From assembly GCA_021799355.1 (NCBI GenBank), contig JAJZAQ010000030.1:1-35877 (forward strand): 35,877 nt of DNA, written 5' to 3'. Positions 14,206 through 21,220 of the stretch are shown piece after piece. The notes beneath the pieces are model-generated. The model ran no database searches. It was given only the letters and a program-made list of their open reading frames with translations, and had not been told where the DNA came from. How positions within the stretch are numbered: the stretch's first letter is position 1; the number at the start of each line of letters is the position of its first letter. The translations under genes were made by a program, and so were the position numbers. This stretch comes from Pseudomonadota bacterium (GTDB lineage Bacteria > Pseudomonadota > Gammaproteobacteria > Burkholderiales > Burkholderiaceae_C).

Positions 14206-15912
14206 TCAGTTGGGCTTGTACGCCGGCAGCTCGATGACGTAGGTGTCCACCGGTGCGTTCGGATCGACCACCGGCGCCTTCGGGTTGGCGTTGCCCCAGT
14301 CGCTCTGCACCAGGATGCGCGTGCCGCTGGGACTGAGAGTGACGTTGGTCTGCGCCCAGTAGTTGTTCACCGGCGCATTGGCGTAGTAGCTGGTGCTGCG
14401 GTGGTGCGCGACGCGGAACTTGGCACCGGTGTTGACGTTGGCCACCCACACTTCCTGGTCGATATAGGTCTGCGGGTTGGTCACCGGCGCGCTGTTGCTG
14501 TCGTTGTTCGCCGTGCTGCCGTAGGGCGAGCCGGTCACCCCCATCGCCACCCAGCCCGGCACTTTCCACGCGCCGGCGCCGATGAGCGTGCCGGTGCGCG
14601 GATAACCGTCGCCGGTGCTCATGCCCACCAGCGTGGACACCTGCCCGGTGGTGAGGTTGGCCACCATCAGATTGCCGCTGCCGCTGGGGCCGTCGTATTG
14701 CGTGCCCACGAGCAGATCCTCGCCCTTGGCGTTGACCGCGCTGTCGAGGTGTTCGATGGCGTCGAACTGCACGGTGCGCACGATGTTGCCGTTGAGGTCA
14801 AACACCACGGTGGTGTGGTTGGCCCAGTCCGGCCACGCCCAGCCCTTGCCCGATTTGAGCGGGAACGGCGTCGAGCCGCGCGCCTGCGCCAGCGCGATGC
14901 CGTTGTAGCGGGTGAGCTTGCCGGTATTGAGGTTGAAGCCAAACACATTCAGCCCGAGCTGTCCGCTGACATTGGGAATGCCACCCGCGCCCAGACCCCA
15001 CAGTTCCAGATCGCCCCCCGGGTAGAACGGGTAGCCCGCGCGCACCGGGCCGGTGGTCGGCCAGCCCTGCGCCTTGATCAGCGGAGCAAAGTCGTAGAGC
15101 ACGGTTTGGGCGCCGGTTTCGACGTTGATCTGCATCATGCGCATGATGATGGTGCCGCTGCTTTCGCGGTTGTCGATGTACACCAGCTTGGTCGGATCGG
15201 TGTGGCTCCAGTAGAACTGCTCGATATCCGGCGGATTGATCGGCAGGAATTTGATGAAGGCGTAGGTCTTGCCGTCGAACATCGCCCAGCCCGACTGCCC
15301 GCCGGACTGCGCGCTGGTGACGTAGAGGATGAAACGCGACTCGTCGCAGTTCCACGCCTGCGTCGTCGGGTAGGCGGGAATGGCGACGTTCGCCTTGAAA
15401 TCTTTGACCACATCGGTGATGCGCACGATTTTGGTGCCGGGGAAATCCGGGTCTTCCACGCGCTGCCCCTTGGCCGGCTTCGCCAGCGGCGAGAACGGCC
15501 GCAGCGCCTTGCCGTAGTCCACCAGGCCGGCAGACGGGTCGCCGACCGCGACCGGGGTGGTGGACGTCGGCGTCGTGCTCGCCGGTGCCGTCGACGTGGT
15601 CGAGGTCGTCGTCGGCGACGTCGTGGTGGTGGTCGTGGTGGTCGTCGAGGTCGAAGGCGCGGTCGAGGTGGACGTCGTCGTGGTCGTCGAGGTGGTCGAT
15701 TTTTTCCACGGCCAGCGCAGCTTGGCGGCTTCGGCCTCGGCGGTCAGCGGCGCCGGCGCATCGGTCTGTGCCGCCGCCACGGTGGCCGCTGCCGGCCCCG
15801 TTGATGAATTGCCGCCCGAAGCCAGGTCGCCGGCGCCCCCGCCGCCGCAGGCCGAAAGGTACACCGACGCCAGCAGCGCCACGCTGCCGGCCTTGTAGAT
15901 GGATGTCTGCAT
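14206..15912 (-). CDS. Lipoprotein with Ser/Thr-rich stalk and beta-propeller-like domain
   Basis: A 568-aa protein. MQTSIYKAGSVALLASVYLS is followed by AC with lipobox LSAC (Cys22); Gly at +2 favours the outer membrane. Residues 72-120 are almost only Thr, Ser, Pro and Ala, a mucin-like stalk. The remaining 440 residues match the Tat-exported paralogue at 11333-12859 throughout: WNCDESRFILYV, IEQFYWSHTDPTKLVYIDN, GLGAGGI, VNNYWAQTNVTL, SGTRILVQSDWGNA. The start at 15912 is preferred because GGAG lies 7 bases upstream; an upstream extension would bury the signal peptide. The two proteins share a fold but use different export routes (Sec here). Function unknown; cell-surface display with substrate binding is the likely theme. 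Confidence 0.8.
   Translation of the reverse strand: MQTSIYKAGSVALLASVYLSACGGGGAGDLASGGNSSTGPAAATVAAAQTDAPAPLTAEAEAAKLRWPWKKSTTSTTTTTSTSTAPSTSTTTTTTTTTSPTTTSTTSTAPASTTPTSTTPVAVGDPSAGLVDYGKALRPFSPLAKPAKGQRVEDPDFPGTKIVRITDVVKDFKANVAIPAYPTTQAWNCDESRFILYVTSAQSGGQSGWAMFDGKTYAFIKFLPINPPDIEQFYWSHTDPTKLVYIDNRESSGTIIMRMMQINVETGAQTVLYDFAPLIKAQGWPTTGPVRAGYPFYPGGDLELWGLGAGGIPNVSGQLGLNVFGFNLNTGKLTRYNGIALAQARGSTPFPLKSGKGWAWPDWANHTTVVFDLNGNIVRTVQFDAIEHLDSAVNAKGEDLLVGTQYDGPSGSGNLMVANLTTGQVSTLVGMSTGDGYPRTGTLIGAGAWKVPGWVAMGVTGSPYGSTANNDSNSAPVTNPQTYIDQEVWVANVNTGAKFRVAHHRSTSYYANAPVNNYWAQTNVTLSPSGTRILVQSDWGNANPKAPVVDPNAPVDTYVIELPAYKPN
15553..15699 (-). repeat. Low-complexity Ser/Thr codon tract
   Basis: The region coding for residues 72-120 of the stalked lipoprotein is built from repeated ACC/ACG/TCG-type codons (plus strand: runs of GTGGTCGTGGTCGTC). 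Such tracts change length by slippage or recombination in steps of three, so stalk length may vary between strains. Confidence 0.7.
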
Positions 15913-15976
15913 CACAACTCTCCCGCTGCGCCGCGCTGTCCGCGTGCTGTGTGCACCGTCAGCCGCTGCGCCTGAC

Positions 15977-15995
15977 GTGGCGACACACTCGCCAC
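15977..15995. promoter_or_regulatory. 19-bp dyad in the lipoprotein leader
   Basis: GTGGCGA-CACAC-TCGCCAC, perfect 7-bp arms, 65 bases upstream of the lipoprotein start. It could be an operator or a 5' UTR hairpin; no T-tract follows on the minus strand. Confidence 0.4.
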
Positions 15996-16123
15996 AGAAA
16001 AAGAACACAAATCGACGTTTTGTTACATGAACCGCGCAGTCCACCGCGCCATGCCGCGCCGGCACAACGGGCAACACCGCCCTGCGCGCCGCACAAACCC
16101 GGCAAAATACCGATTCAGTGGGC

Positions 16124-16139
16124 AAAATTGTCGAATTTT
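16124..16139. promoter_or_regulatory. AAAATT-GTCG-AATTTT dyad
   Basis: Perfect 6-bp arms around GTCG, about 100 bases before the kinase start. AT-rich within GC-rich DNA, consistent with an operator or a promoter element of the two-component operon. The binding protein is unknown. Confidence 0.35.
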
Positions 16140-16199
16140 CCCTGCGCCCGGTCGATCAGCGCCCCCTGAGTTGTGGCGTCGGAAACCTCCTGTTTTTCT

Positions 16200-16215
16200 G
16201 TCAGAATTTTCTGAC
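16200..16215. promoter_or_regulatory. GTCAGAA-TT-TTCTGAC palindrome
   Basis: A perfect 16-bp palindrome ending 25 bases before the kinase ATG and just ahead of the GGAGG ribosome site. It would suit an operator close to the transcription start, for instance for autoregulation by the encoded response regulator; in RNA it would form a small hairpin near the ribosome site. Confidence 0.4.
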
Positions 16216-16240
16216 GACCCACCCGGAGGACTGGCTTGTG

Positions 16241-17353
16241 ATGGACGCGACCGCACCCCGCCATGCTGCGCCGGCTGCTGCCGCGGCAATCCCCCCGCCT
16301 TCGCCGCTGGAGACGCTGGCGTTGATCGACGCGCTGCCCGGCTTCGTCTTCCGCCTGCGTCACACCGCCGCCAGCGAGCTGCGCTTTGACTTCGCCAGCG
16401 CCTGCTGCCCGGCGGTCTGCGGCCTGCCGCAGAGCGACATCCTGGCCAGCGCGCAGGCTTTCCTCGCCCTGATCGACGCGCAGGACGCGGCGTCGTTCCA
16501 CAGCAGCCTGCAGGCCAGCACTGCCTCAGGGTTCTGGAACTGGGAGGGCCGCCTGCTCACGCCGCACGGGCAAAAATGGGTCAACGTGCGCGCCCGCACC
16601 CGGGCGCTGGATGCGCTGTGGGCCGAATCGACCGGCATCATGCTCAACGTCACGCAAACGCATCTGCGCGAGTCGCACCTGCTCAATCTGTCGACCGATT
16701 TGCGCCAGATCGCCTCGCACCTGGAGGCGGTCCGCGAAGCCGAGCGCGCGCGCATGGCACGCGACCTGCACGACGATCTCGGCCAGGTGCTCACCGCGCT
16801 GCAGATGGACGTGGCGCTGCTGCGCAAGCGGGTGGGCGGCGACGCGCATGCCGAACTGTTTGGCAATATCGACAAGCTCATCGCCGCTGCGGCCGAAGCC
16901 GGCCGCCGGGTTGCCGCCGAACTGCGCCCGGGCGTGCTCGACCTGGGTCTGGACGCCGCGCTGCGCTGGATGGCCGGGCAATACGCCAAACGCTACGGCG
17001 TGCGGGTGCACACCGAAGTCAGCCCCGGCACCGAGGTGCCCGAACCGCTGGGCACCGAGTTGTTCCGCATCGCGCAGGAAGGACTGACCAATGTGGTGCG
17101 CCACGCGCACGCGCGGCAGGCCTGGGTGCGCTGCAGCGAAGCCGCCGACGGGCTGCTTTGCCTGACGGTCGAGGACGACGGCGTCGGCTACGCGCCGCAG
17201 CCGCAGCCCGGCGCCCGCCCGGCGCTGGGTTTGCGCGGCATGCGCGAACGCGCCGCGGTGTTCGGCGGCAGCTTCCAGCTCGACCAGTCCCCCCACGGCG
17301 GCGTGCGCGTACGGGTGTGCATGCCACGGCCGGAACGAGGCGGGCATGAATGA
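16241..17353 (+). CDS. Soluble NarL/UhpB-type sensor histidine kinase with PAS domain
   Basis: A 370-aa kinase without membrane segments, so it senses a cytoplasmic signal. A PAS-like domain covers about residues 25-140 (ending GIMLNVTQTH). The HisKA_3 box ERARMARDLHDDLGQ has the phosphorylated His177. The ATPase part shows the N box EGLTNVVRHAHARQ, DDGVGY and GLRGMRERA. GGAGG lies 11 bases before ATG 16241 and 8 before GTG 16238, so GTG could be used. The last 8 bases overlap the response regulator gene, a coupled pair. The N-terminus is Ala/Pro-rich, and the PAS domain has cysteines (CCPAVC) that might bind a metal or sense redox. Ligand unknown. Confidence 0.9.
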   Translation: MDATAPRHAAPAAAAAIPPPSPLETLALIDALPGFVFRLRHTAASELRFDFASACCPAVCGLPQSDILASAQAFLALIDAQDAASFHSSLQASTASGFWNWEGRLLTPHGQKWVNVRARTRALDALWAESTGIMLNVTQTHLRESHLLNLSTDLRQIASHLEAVREAERARMARDLHDDLGQVLTALQMDVALLRKRVGGDAHAELFGNIDKLIAAAAEAGRRVAAELRPGVLDLGLDAALRWMAGQYAKRYGVRVHTEVSPGTEVPEPLGTELFRIAQEGLTNVVRHAHARQAWVRCSEAADGLLCLTVEDDGVGYAPQPQPGARPALGLRGMRERAAVFGGSFQLDQSPHGGVRVRVCMPRPERGGHE

Positions 17354-17981
17354 GTTGCGCGTGCTCATCATCGACGACCACGCGCTGCTGGGCGAGAGCC
17401 TGGCACGCTTTCTCGGCTCCAGCGGCATGCAGGCGCACTGGTGCGGCCAGGCCGAACCGGCGCTGCAACTCGTGCGCACGCAGCGCTGGAGCGCGGTGCT
17501 GCTCGACGTCTCGATGCCCGAAGGCAACGGCCTGGATCTGCTCAAACGCATCAAGGCGCTGCACCCCACGCTGCCGGTGCTGATGTTGAGCATGCACCCG
17601 GAGCAGCAGTTCGCGCTGCGCGCGCTGCGCGGCGGCGCCGCCGGCTACCTGACCAAAGGCAGCAGTCCGGACGTGCTGGTGCAGGCCATCCACAAGGTGG
17701 TGCACGGCGGCCGCTACCTCACGCCCGGCGTGGCCGAGCAACTGGCCGACTACATCAACGCCGGCGACACCGCCGAGGCGGCGCACGCCCGGCTGTCGGA
17801 CCGCGAGATGCAGGTGTTCCTGCGGCTGGTCGAAGGACAGACGGTGAATCAGGTGGCCGAGGCGCTGCACATCAGCTGCAAAACGGTGAGCACGCACAAA
17901 ACCCGGCTGATGCACAAACTCGGCTTGACGAACGACGCCGACCTGGTGCGCTACGCCATGCACGAGGGCATCGTGCGCTGA
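17346..17981 (+). CDS. NarL/FixJ-family response regulator
   Basis: A 211-aa DNA-binding regulator. The receiver domain (1-120) has the acidic pair Asp10-Asp11, the phosphorylation site Asp54 in LLDVSMPEG, and Lys104 in YLTKGS. A LuxR-type helix-turn-helix fills the C-terminus (about 150-205: LSDREMQVFLRLVEGQTVNQVAEALHIS split over helices, then KTVSTHKTRLMHKLG). It is the partner of the overlapping histidine kinase and probably activates transcription as a dimer. Its target is not known; palindromes upstream of the kinase gene and the divergent lipoprotein gene are candidates. It ends 42 bases before kdsD. Confidence 0.92.
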   Translation: MNELRVLIIDDHALLGESLARFLGSSGMQAHWCGQAEPALQLVRTQRWSAVLLDVSMPEGNGLDLLKRIKALHPTLPVLMLSMHPEQQFALRALRGGAAGYLTKGSSPDVLVQAIHKVVHGGRYLTPGVAEQLADYINAGDTAEAAHARLSDREMQVFLRLVEGQTVNQVAEALHISCKTVSTHKTRLMHKLGLTNDADLVRYAMHEGIVR

Positions 17982-18010
17982 CCAGCCCGGCAGCGCGTGG
18001 CGGCGGTTTT

Positions 18011-18016
18011 TATACT
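18011..18016 (+). promoter_or_regulatory. -10 element before kdsD, possible leaderless start
   Basis: TATACT ends 7 bases before the kdsD ATG at 18024, so transcription would begin at or next to the start codon. There is no Shine-Dalgarno sequence in front of the ATG. A matching -35 is not evident. Confidence 0.35.
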
Positions 18017-18023
18017 GCCGCCC

Positions 18024-19022
18024 ATGCACACCCCGTTTTCCGCCGACCGCGCCGTGCAATGGGCGCGCGATACCCTGGACATCGAAGCGCGCGCGCTGCA
18101 GGCGCTGCGCCAGCGGCTGGCCGGCCCGCCGCTGGCCGATGCGTTTGCGCTGGCGGTGCGCTGCATCCTCGACAGCCACGGGCGGGTCGTCGTCTCGGGG
18201 ATGGGCAAATCCGGCCACGTCGGGCGCAAAATCGCCGCCACGCTGGCGTCCACCGGCACCCCGGCGTACTTCGTCCACCCGGCCGAAGCCAGCCACGGCG
18301 ACCTGGGCATGGTGACCAAGGACGACGTGTTCCTCGCCCTGTCCAATTCCGGCGAAACCGAGGAGCTCACGCGCATCGTGCCGCAGGTCAAGCGCCTGGG
18401 CGCGCGGCTCATCGGCATGACCGGGCGCACCGACTCGACCCTGGCGCGGCACGCCGACATCCTGCTCGACTGTGCCGTCGAGCAGGAAGCCTGTCCGCTG
18501 AACCTCGCGCCCACGGCGAGCACCACGGCGCAGCTCGCGCTGGGCGATGCGCTGGCCGTGGCGCTGCTCGACGCCCGCGGCTTCGGCCCGGAAGATTTCG
18601 CCCGCACCCATCCCGGTGGCAGTCTGGGGCGCAGGCTGCTGACGCATGTGCGCGACGTCATGCGCAGCGGCGCGGCCGTGCCCAGCGTCGGCGGCGACGC
18701 GCCGTTCACCGCGGCGCTGATGGAAATCACGCGCAAAGGGCTGGGCATGACCGCGGTGGTCGACGCCCAAGGCGTGCTCACCGGCATCATCACCGACGGC
18801 GACCTGCGCCGGCTGATCGAAAAAGGCGCGCCGTTGGCCGCGCTGCAGGCGCAGCAGGCCATGCACCCGCAGCCGCGCACCATCGGCCCGGACGCGCTCG
18901 CCGTCGAGGCCGTGCAGCTCATGGAGCAATACCGCATCAACCAGCTGCTCGTGGTCGATGCGCAGAACAAACCCATCGGCGCGCTGAACATGCACGACTT
19001 GTTCGCCGCCAAGGTCATTTGA
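18024..19022 (+). CDS. kdsD: KdsD, arabinose-5-phosphate isomerase
   Basis: A 332-aa enzyme converting ribulose 5-phosphate to arabinose 5-phosphate, the first step to Kdo for LPS. The SIS domain (about 40-180) has GMGKSGHVGRKIAATL, SHGDLGM and SNSGETEEL, with catalytic-type Lys62, His91 and Glu114. EDFARTHPGGSLGRRL closes the domain. Two CBS domains follow (about 200-330, LGMTAVVDAQGVLTGIITDGD and INQLLVVDAQNKPIG split by the linker). ATG 18024 fits the family length; an in-frame GTG at 17997 would add nine residues without a ribosome site. It is followed 84 bases later by kdsC, the usual pairing. Confidence 0.93.
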   Translation: MHTPFSADRAVQWARDTLDIEARALQALRQRLAGPPLADAFALAVRCILDSHGRVVVSGMGKSGHVGRKIAATLASTGTPAYFVHPAEASHGDLGMVTKDDVFLALSNSGETEELTRIVPQVKRLGARLIGMTGRTDSTLARHADILLDCAVEQEACPLNLAPTASTTAQLALGDALAVALLDARGFGPEDFARTHPGGSLGRRLLTHVRDVMRSGAAVPSVGGDAPFTAALMEITRKGLGMTAVVDAQGVLTGIITDGDLRRLIEKGAPLAALQAQQAMHPQPRTIGPDALAVEAVQLMEQYRINQLLVVDAQNKPIGALNMHDLFAAKVI

Positions 19023-19072
19023 AGCCGGCGACAATGCACCTCATGGCCCTTTCCCCCTGCGCAGACGCCGGC

Positions 19073-19090
19073 CCGGCAGACGGCTGCCGG
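19073..19090 (+). other. Hairpin before kdsC
   Basis: CCGGCAG-ACGG-CTGCCGG, perfect 7-bp stem, ending 16 bases before the kdsC ATG. With no T-tract it is not a terminator. kdsC lacks a clear Shine-Dalgarno sequence, so the hairpin may help present the start region or slow the ribosome. Confidence 0.35.
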
Positions 19091-19106
19091 CACGCGGCAC
19101 ACTGAC

Positions 19107-19739
19107 ATGGACGCCACGCCCCGCCTGAACTTCGACGCCGAGCTCGTGCTCGCCGCGCTCGACGTGCGGCTGCTGCTGCTCGACGTCGACGGCGTGCTCA
19201 CCCCCGGCGACCTGCTCTACGGCGCGCACGGCGAGGAGCTCAAACGCTTTTCCACCATCGACGGTCACGGCCTCAAGCTGCTGCTGCATGCCGGCGTCGA
19301 GCCGGTCATCGTCTCCGGCCGCGACAGCGCCGCGCTGCGCGCGCGCATCGCCGAGCTCGGCCTGCGCCACAGCATCCTCGGCAGCGGCGCCAAGCTGCCG
19401 GCGGTGCAGGCGCTGCTCGGCCGGCTGCAGCTCGGCTGGGAGCAGGTGGCGGTGATCGGCGACGACTGGCCCGATCTGCCGCTGATCGCCCGCGCCGCGT
19501 TCAGCGCCGCGCCGCCGTCGGCCCACCCGGAAGTGCTCGCCCGCGTGCGTCACATCACCCGCGCCCCTGCCGGCCTGGGCGCGGTGCGCGAACTCTGCGA
19601 CCTGCTGCTGACCGCGCGTGGCGCCTACGCCCGGCTGCTGCAGGACGCGCTCGACGGCAAACCGCACACCCCGCCGCCGGCCGATCCGATCCACGGCACC
19701 CTGGCCGAACCCGGCGCGGTGCAGCCCAGCGCGCGCTGA
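19107..19739 (+). CDS. kdsC: KdsC, Kdo-8-phosphate phosphatase
   Basis: A 210-aa HAD-superfamily phosphatase releasing Kdo from Kdo-8-phosphate in the cytoplasm. Motif I is LLDVDGVLT (nucleophile Asp26, Asp28), motif II VIVSGRDS, motif III Lys96 in GAKLP, motif IV IGDDWPDLP (Asp119-Asp120, Asp123). FSTIDGHGLKLLL is typical of KdsC, which lacks a cap domain and forms tetramers. The C-terminal tail after residue 180 is longer than in E. coli KdsC and Pro-rich. It is followed 12 bases later by lptC, the standard order. Confidence 0.93.
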   Translation: MDATPRLNFDAELVLAALDVRLLLLDVDGVLTPGDLLYGAHGEELKRFSTIDGHGLKLLLHAGVEPVIVSGRDSAALRARIAELGLRHSILGSGAKLPAVQALLGRLQLGWEQVAVIGDDWPDLPLIARAAFSAAPPSAHPEVLARVRHITRAPAGLGAVRELCDLLLTARGAYARLLQDALDGKPHTPPPADPIHGTLAEPGAVQPSAR

Positions 19740-19751
19740 AGCGACGTCACC

Positions 19752-20366
19752 ATGCGCCCGGCCCTGCGTCAGTTCTGGTTGCGGCTCAGTGCCTGGACGC
19801 CGATTGCGCTGCTGGCCGTCGCCGCGGCGTTCAGCTGGTGGGTGGCGCAGGTGGTGATGCGCGCCGAGCAGCCGCCAGCGGTCGCCGCCGCACGCTCGTC
19901 GCTGCCGGACTATCTGCTGCACGGGTTTTCCGCGGCGCGCTACGACGACCACGGCGTGCTGCGCGCCGTGCTGCAGGGCGCGCAGATGGTGCACCTGCCT
20001 GCCACCGACACCTTCGACATCAGCGCGCCGCAGCTGCGCGTCGTCAACCCGCAGGGCGTGGTCGTCACCGCCTCGGCGCTGCGCGGCCTGTCGAACAAGG
20101 ACGGCAGCAATGTGCAGTTGCTCGGCGACGCCGTGGTACAGCGCAGCGCTGCCGGCCAGGCGCCGATCGTGGTGCGCAGCGGGTTTCTCAACGTCTTTCC
20201 CAACCAGCAAATCGTGCAGTCGAACCGCCCCACCGTCGTCACGCAGGGGGCGACGCGGTTTGCCGGTGATTCGCTCGATTTCGACGGCATCGCCGGCACG
20301 GCGGCGATGCACGGCCGGGTGCGCGCCGTCATCGCCCCCGGAGCACAAACCGCGTCACGGCCATGA
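19752..20366 (+). CDS. lptC: LptC, LPS export protein
   Basis: A 204-aa bitopic inner-membrane protein of the Lpt bridge, receiving LPS from LptB2FG and passing it to LptA. A single N-terminal transmembrane helix (about 15-35, WTPIALLAVAAAFSWWVAQV) is followed by a periplasmic beta-jellyroll: DYLLHGFSAARYDDHGVLRAVLQG is the usual first strands of LptC, and GNVQ-type repeats follow. Identification also rests on position after kdsD-kdsC. lptA and lptB normally come next but do not here: the next gene is a short-chain dehydrogenase overlapping by 4 bp. Confidence 0.88.
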   Translation: MRPALRQFWLRLSAWTPIALLAVAAAFSWWVAQVVMRAEQPPAVAAARSSLPDYLLHGFSAARYDDHGVLRAVLQGAQMVHLPATDTFDISAPQLRVVNPQGVVVTASALRGLSNKDGSNVQLLGDAVVQRSAAGQAPIVVRSGFLNVFPNQQIVQSNRPTVVTQGATRFAGDSLDFDGIAGTAAMHGRVRAVIAPGAQTASRP

Positions 20367-21217
20367 CCGCCGGGCCCGCGACCGTTCCTACCGTCGTGCT
20401 CACCGGCGCGTCCAGCGGGCTGGGCGCAGCGCTGGCTGCGGTGTACGCCGCGCGGGGCTGGCGGCTGGTGCTGATCGCCCGCCGCGCCGAACTGCTCGAC
20501 GCCGTGGCGCGCGGCTGCGGCCTGGACCCCGCCGACGGCAGCCGCGTGCGGCTGATCGCCGCCGACGTGCGCGACGTCGACCATCTGCGCGCCGAGGCCG
20601 ACGCCCTGCTGCGCGACTGGGGCTGCCCGCAGGTGGTCATCGCCAACGCCGGCATCAGCCACGGCGTCGATCTGTCGCAAGCCGACGATCTGCAAGTCGC
20701 GCTGGACATCATGGACGTCAACTGGGGCGCGGCGCTGGCCACGCTGTCGCCGTTCATCGCGCCGATGCGCGCGCGCGGCAGCGGCACGCTGGTGGGCATT
20801 GCCAGCGTCGCCGGGGTGCGCGGCCTGCCGTGCCATGCGGCGTATTGCGCGAGCAAGGCGGCGCTGATCCGCTCGCTCGAAAGTCTGCGCGTGGAACTGC
20901 GCCCCAGCGGGGTGAAGGTGGTGACCATCAGCCCCGGCTACGTGGCCACGGCGATGACCGCGGGCAACCGCTTTCGCATGCCGTTTCTGCTCACCCCGGA
21001 GGAGTTCGCGCAGCGCGCGGTGCGCGCCATCGACGCCGGGCGGGCGTATGCCACCATCCCTTGGCAGATGGCGGTGCTGAGCAAATTTCTCCACGTCGTG
21101 CCGCGGGCGATTTTCGACCGCTACGCCGGGCGCTACGGTCGCAAACCGCGCAAGGACGCGTGCGCGCCGTGCCAGGGAATGACGCGGCGCAACCGCATCC
21201 GCCGCGGCGGCCGCTGA
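20363..21217 (+). CDS. Short-chain dehydrogenase/reductase
   Basis: A 284-aa SDR. The cofactor motif TGASSGLG (14-21), NAG (95-97), and the catalytic triad Ser148 (ASVAG), Tyr161 and Lys165 (YCASK) are intact. PGYVATAMT is the usual post-catalytic loop. The C-terminal extension (IPWQMAVLSKFLHVVPRAIFDR) is typical of membrane-associated SDRs that act on lipids or sugars in cell-envelope clusters, and it ends with CAPC and a basic tail. Its ATG overlaps the lptC stop (ATGA), so it is translated with the LPS genes. Substrate unknown. It ends only 3 bases before the convergent gabT stop. Confidence 0.9.
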   Translation: MTAGPATVPTVVLTGASSGLGAALAAVYAARGWRLVLIARRAELLDAVARGCGLDPADGSRVRLIAADVRDVDHLRAEADALLRDWGCPQVVIANAGISHGVDLSQADDLQVALDIMDVNWGAALATLSPFIAPMRARGSGTLVGIASVAGVRGLPCHAAYCASKAALIRSLESLRVELRPSGVKVVTISPGYVATAMTAGNRFRMPFLLTPEEFAQRAVRAIDAGRAYATIPWQMAVLSKFLHVVPRAIFDRYAGRYGRKPRKDACAPCQGMTRRNRIRRGGR

Positions 21218-21220
21218 CGC

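Larger units (their letters stand above)
15913..16240. other. Divergent promoter region, lipoprotein / histidine kinase
   Basis: A 328-base gap between divergent genes. It holds three dyads listed separately (15977-15995, 16124-16139, 16200-16215). The segment around 15995-16030 is AT-rich and probably contains the lipoprotein promoter, but no convincing -35/-10 pair was found on either strand. Confidence 0.45.

Noticed and set aside
11429-14242. 937-codon plus-strand open frame opposite the lipoprotein and acyltransferase
   Set aside because: No recognisable domains; the minus-strand genes have signal peptides, membrane helices and paralogy.
17997-18023. GTG start adding nine residues to KdsD
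   Set aside because: No ribosome site, the added residues are not part of the family, and the GTG lies upstream of the -10 element.
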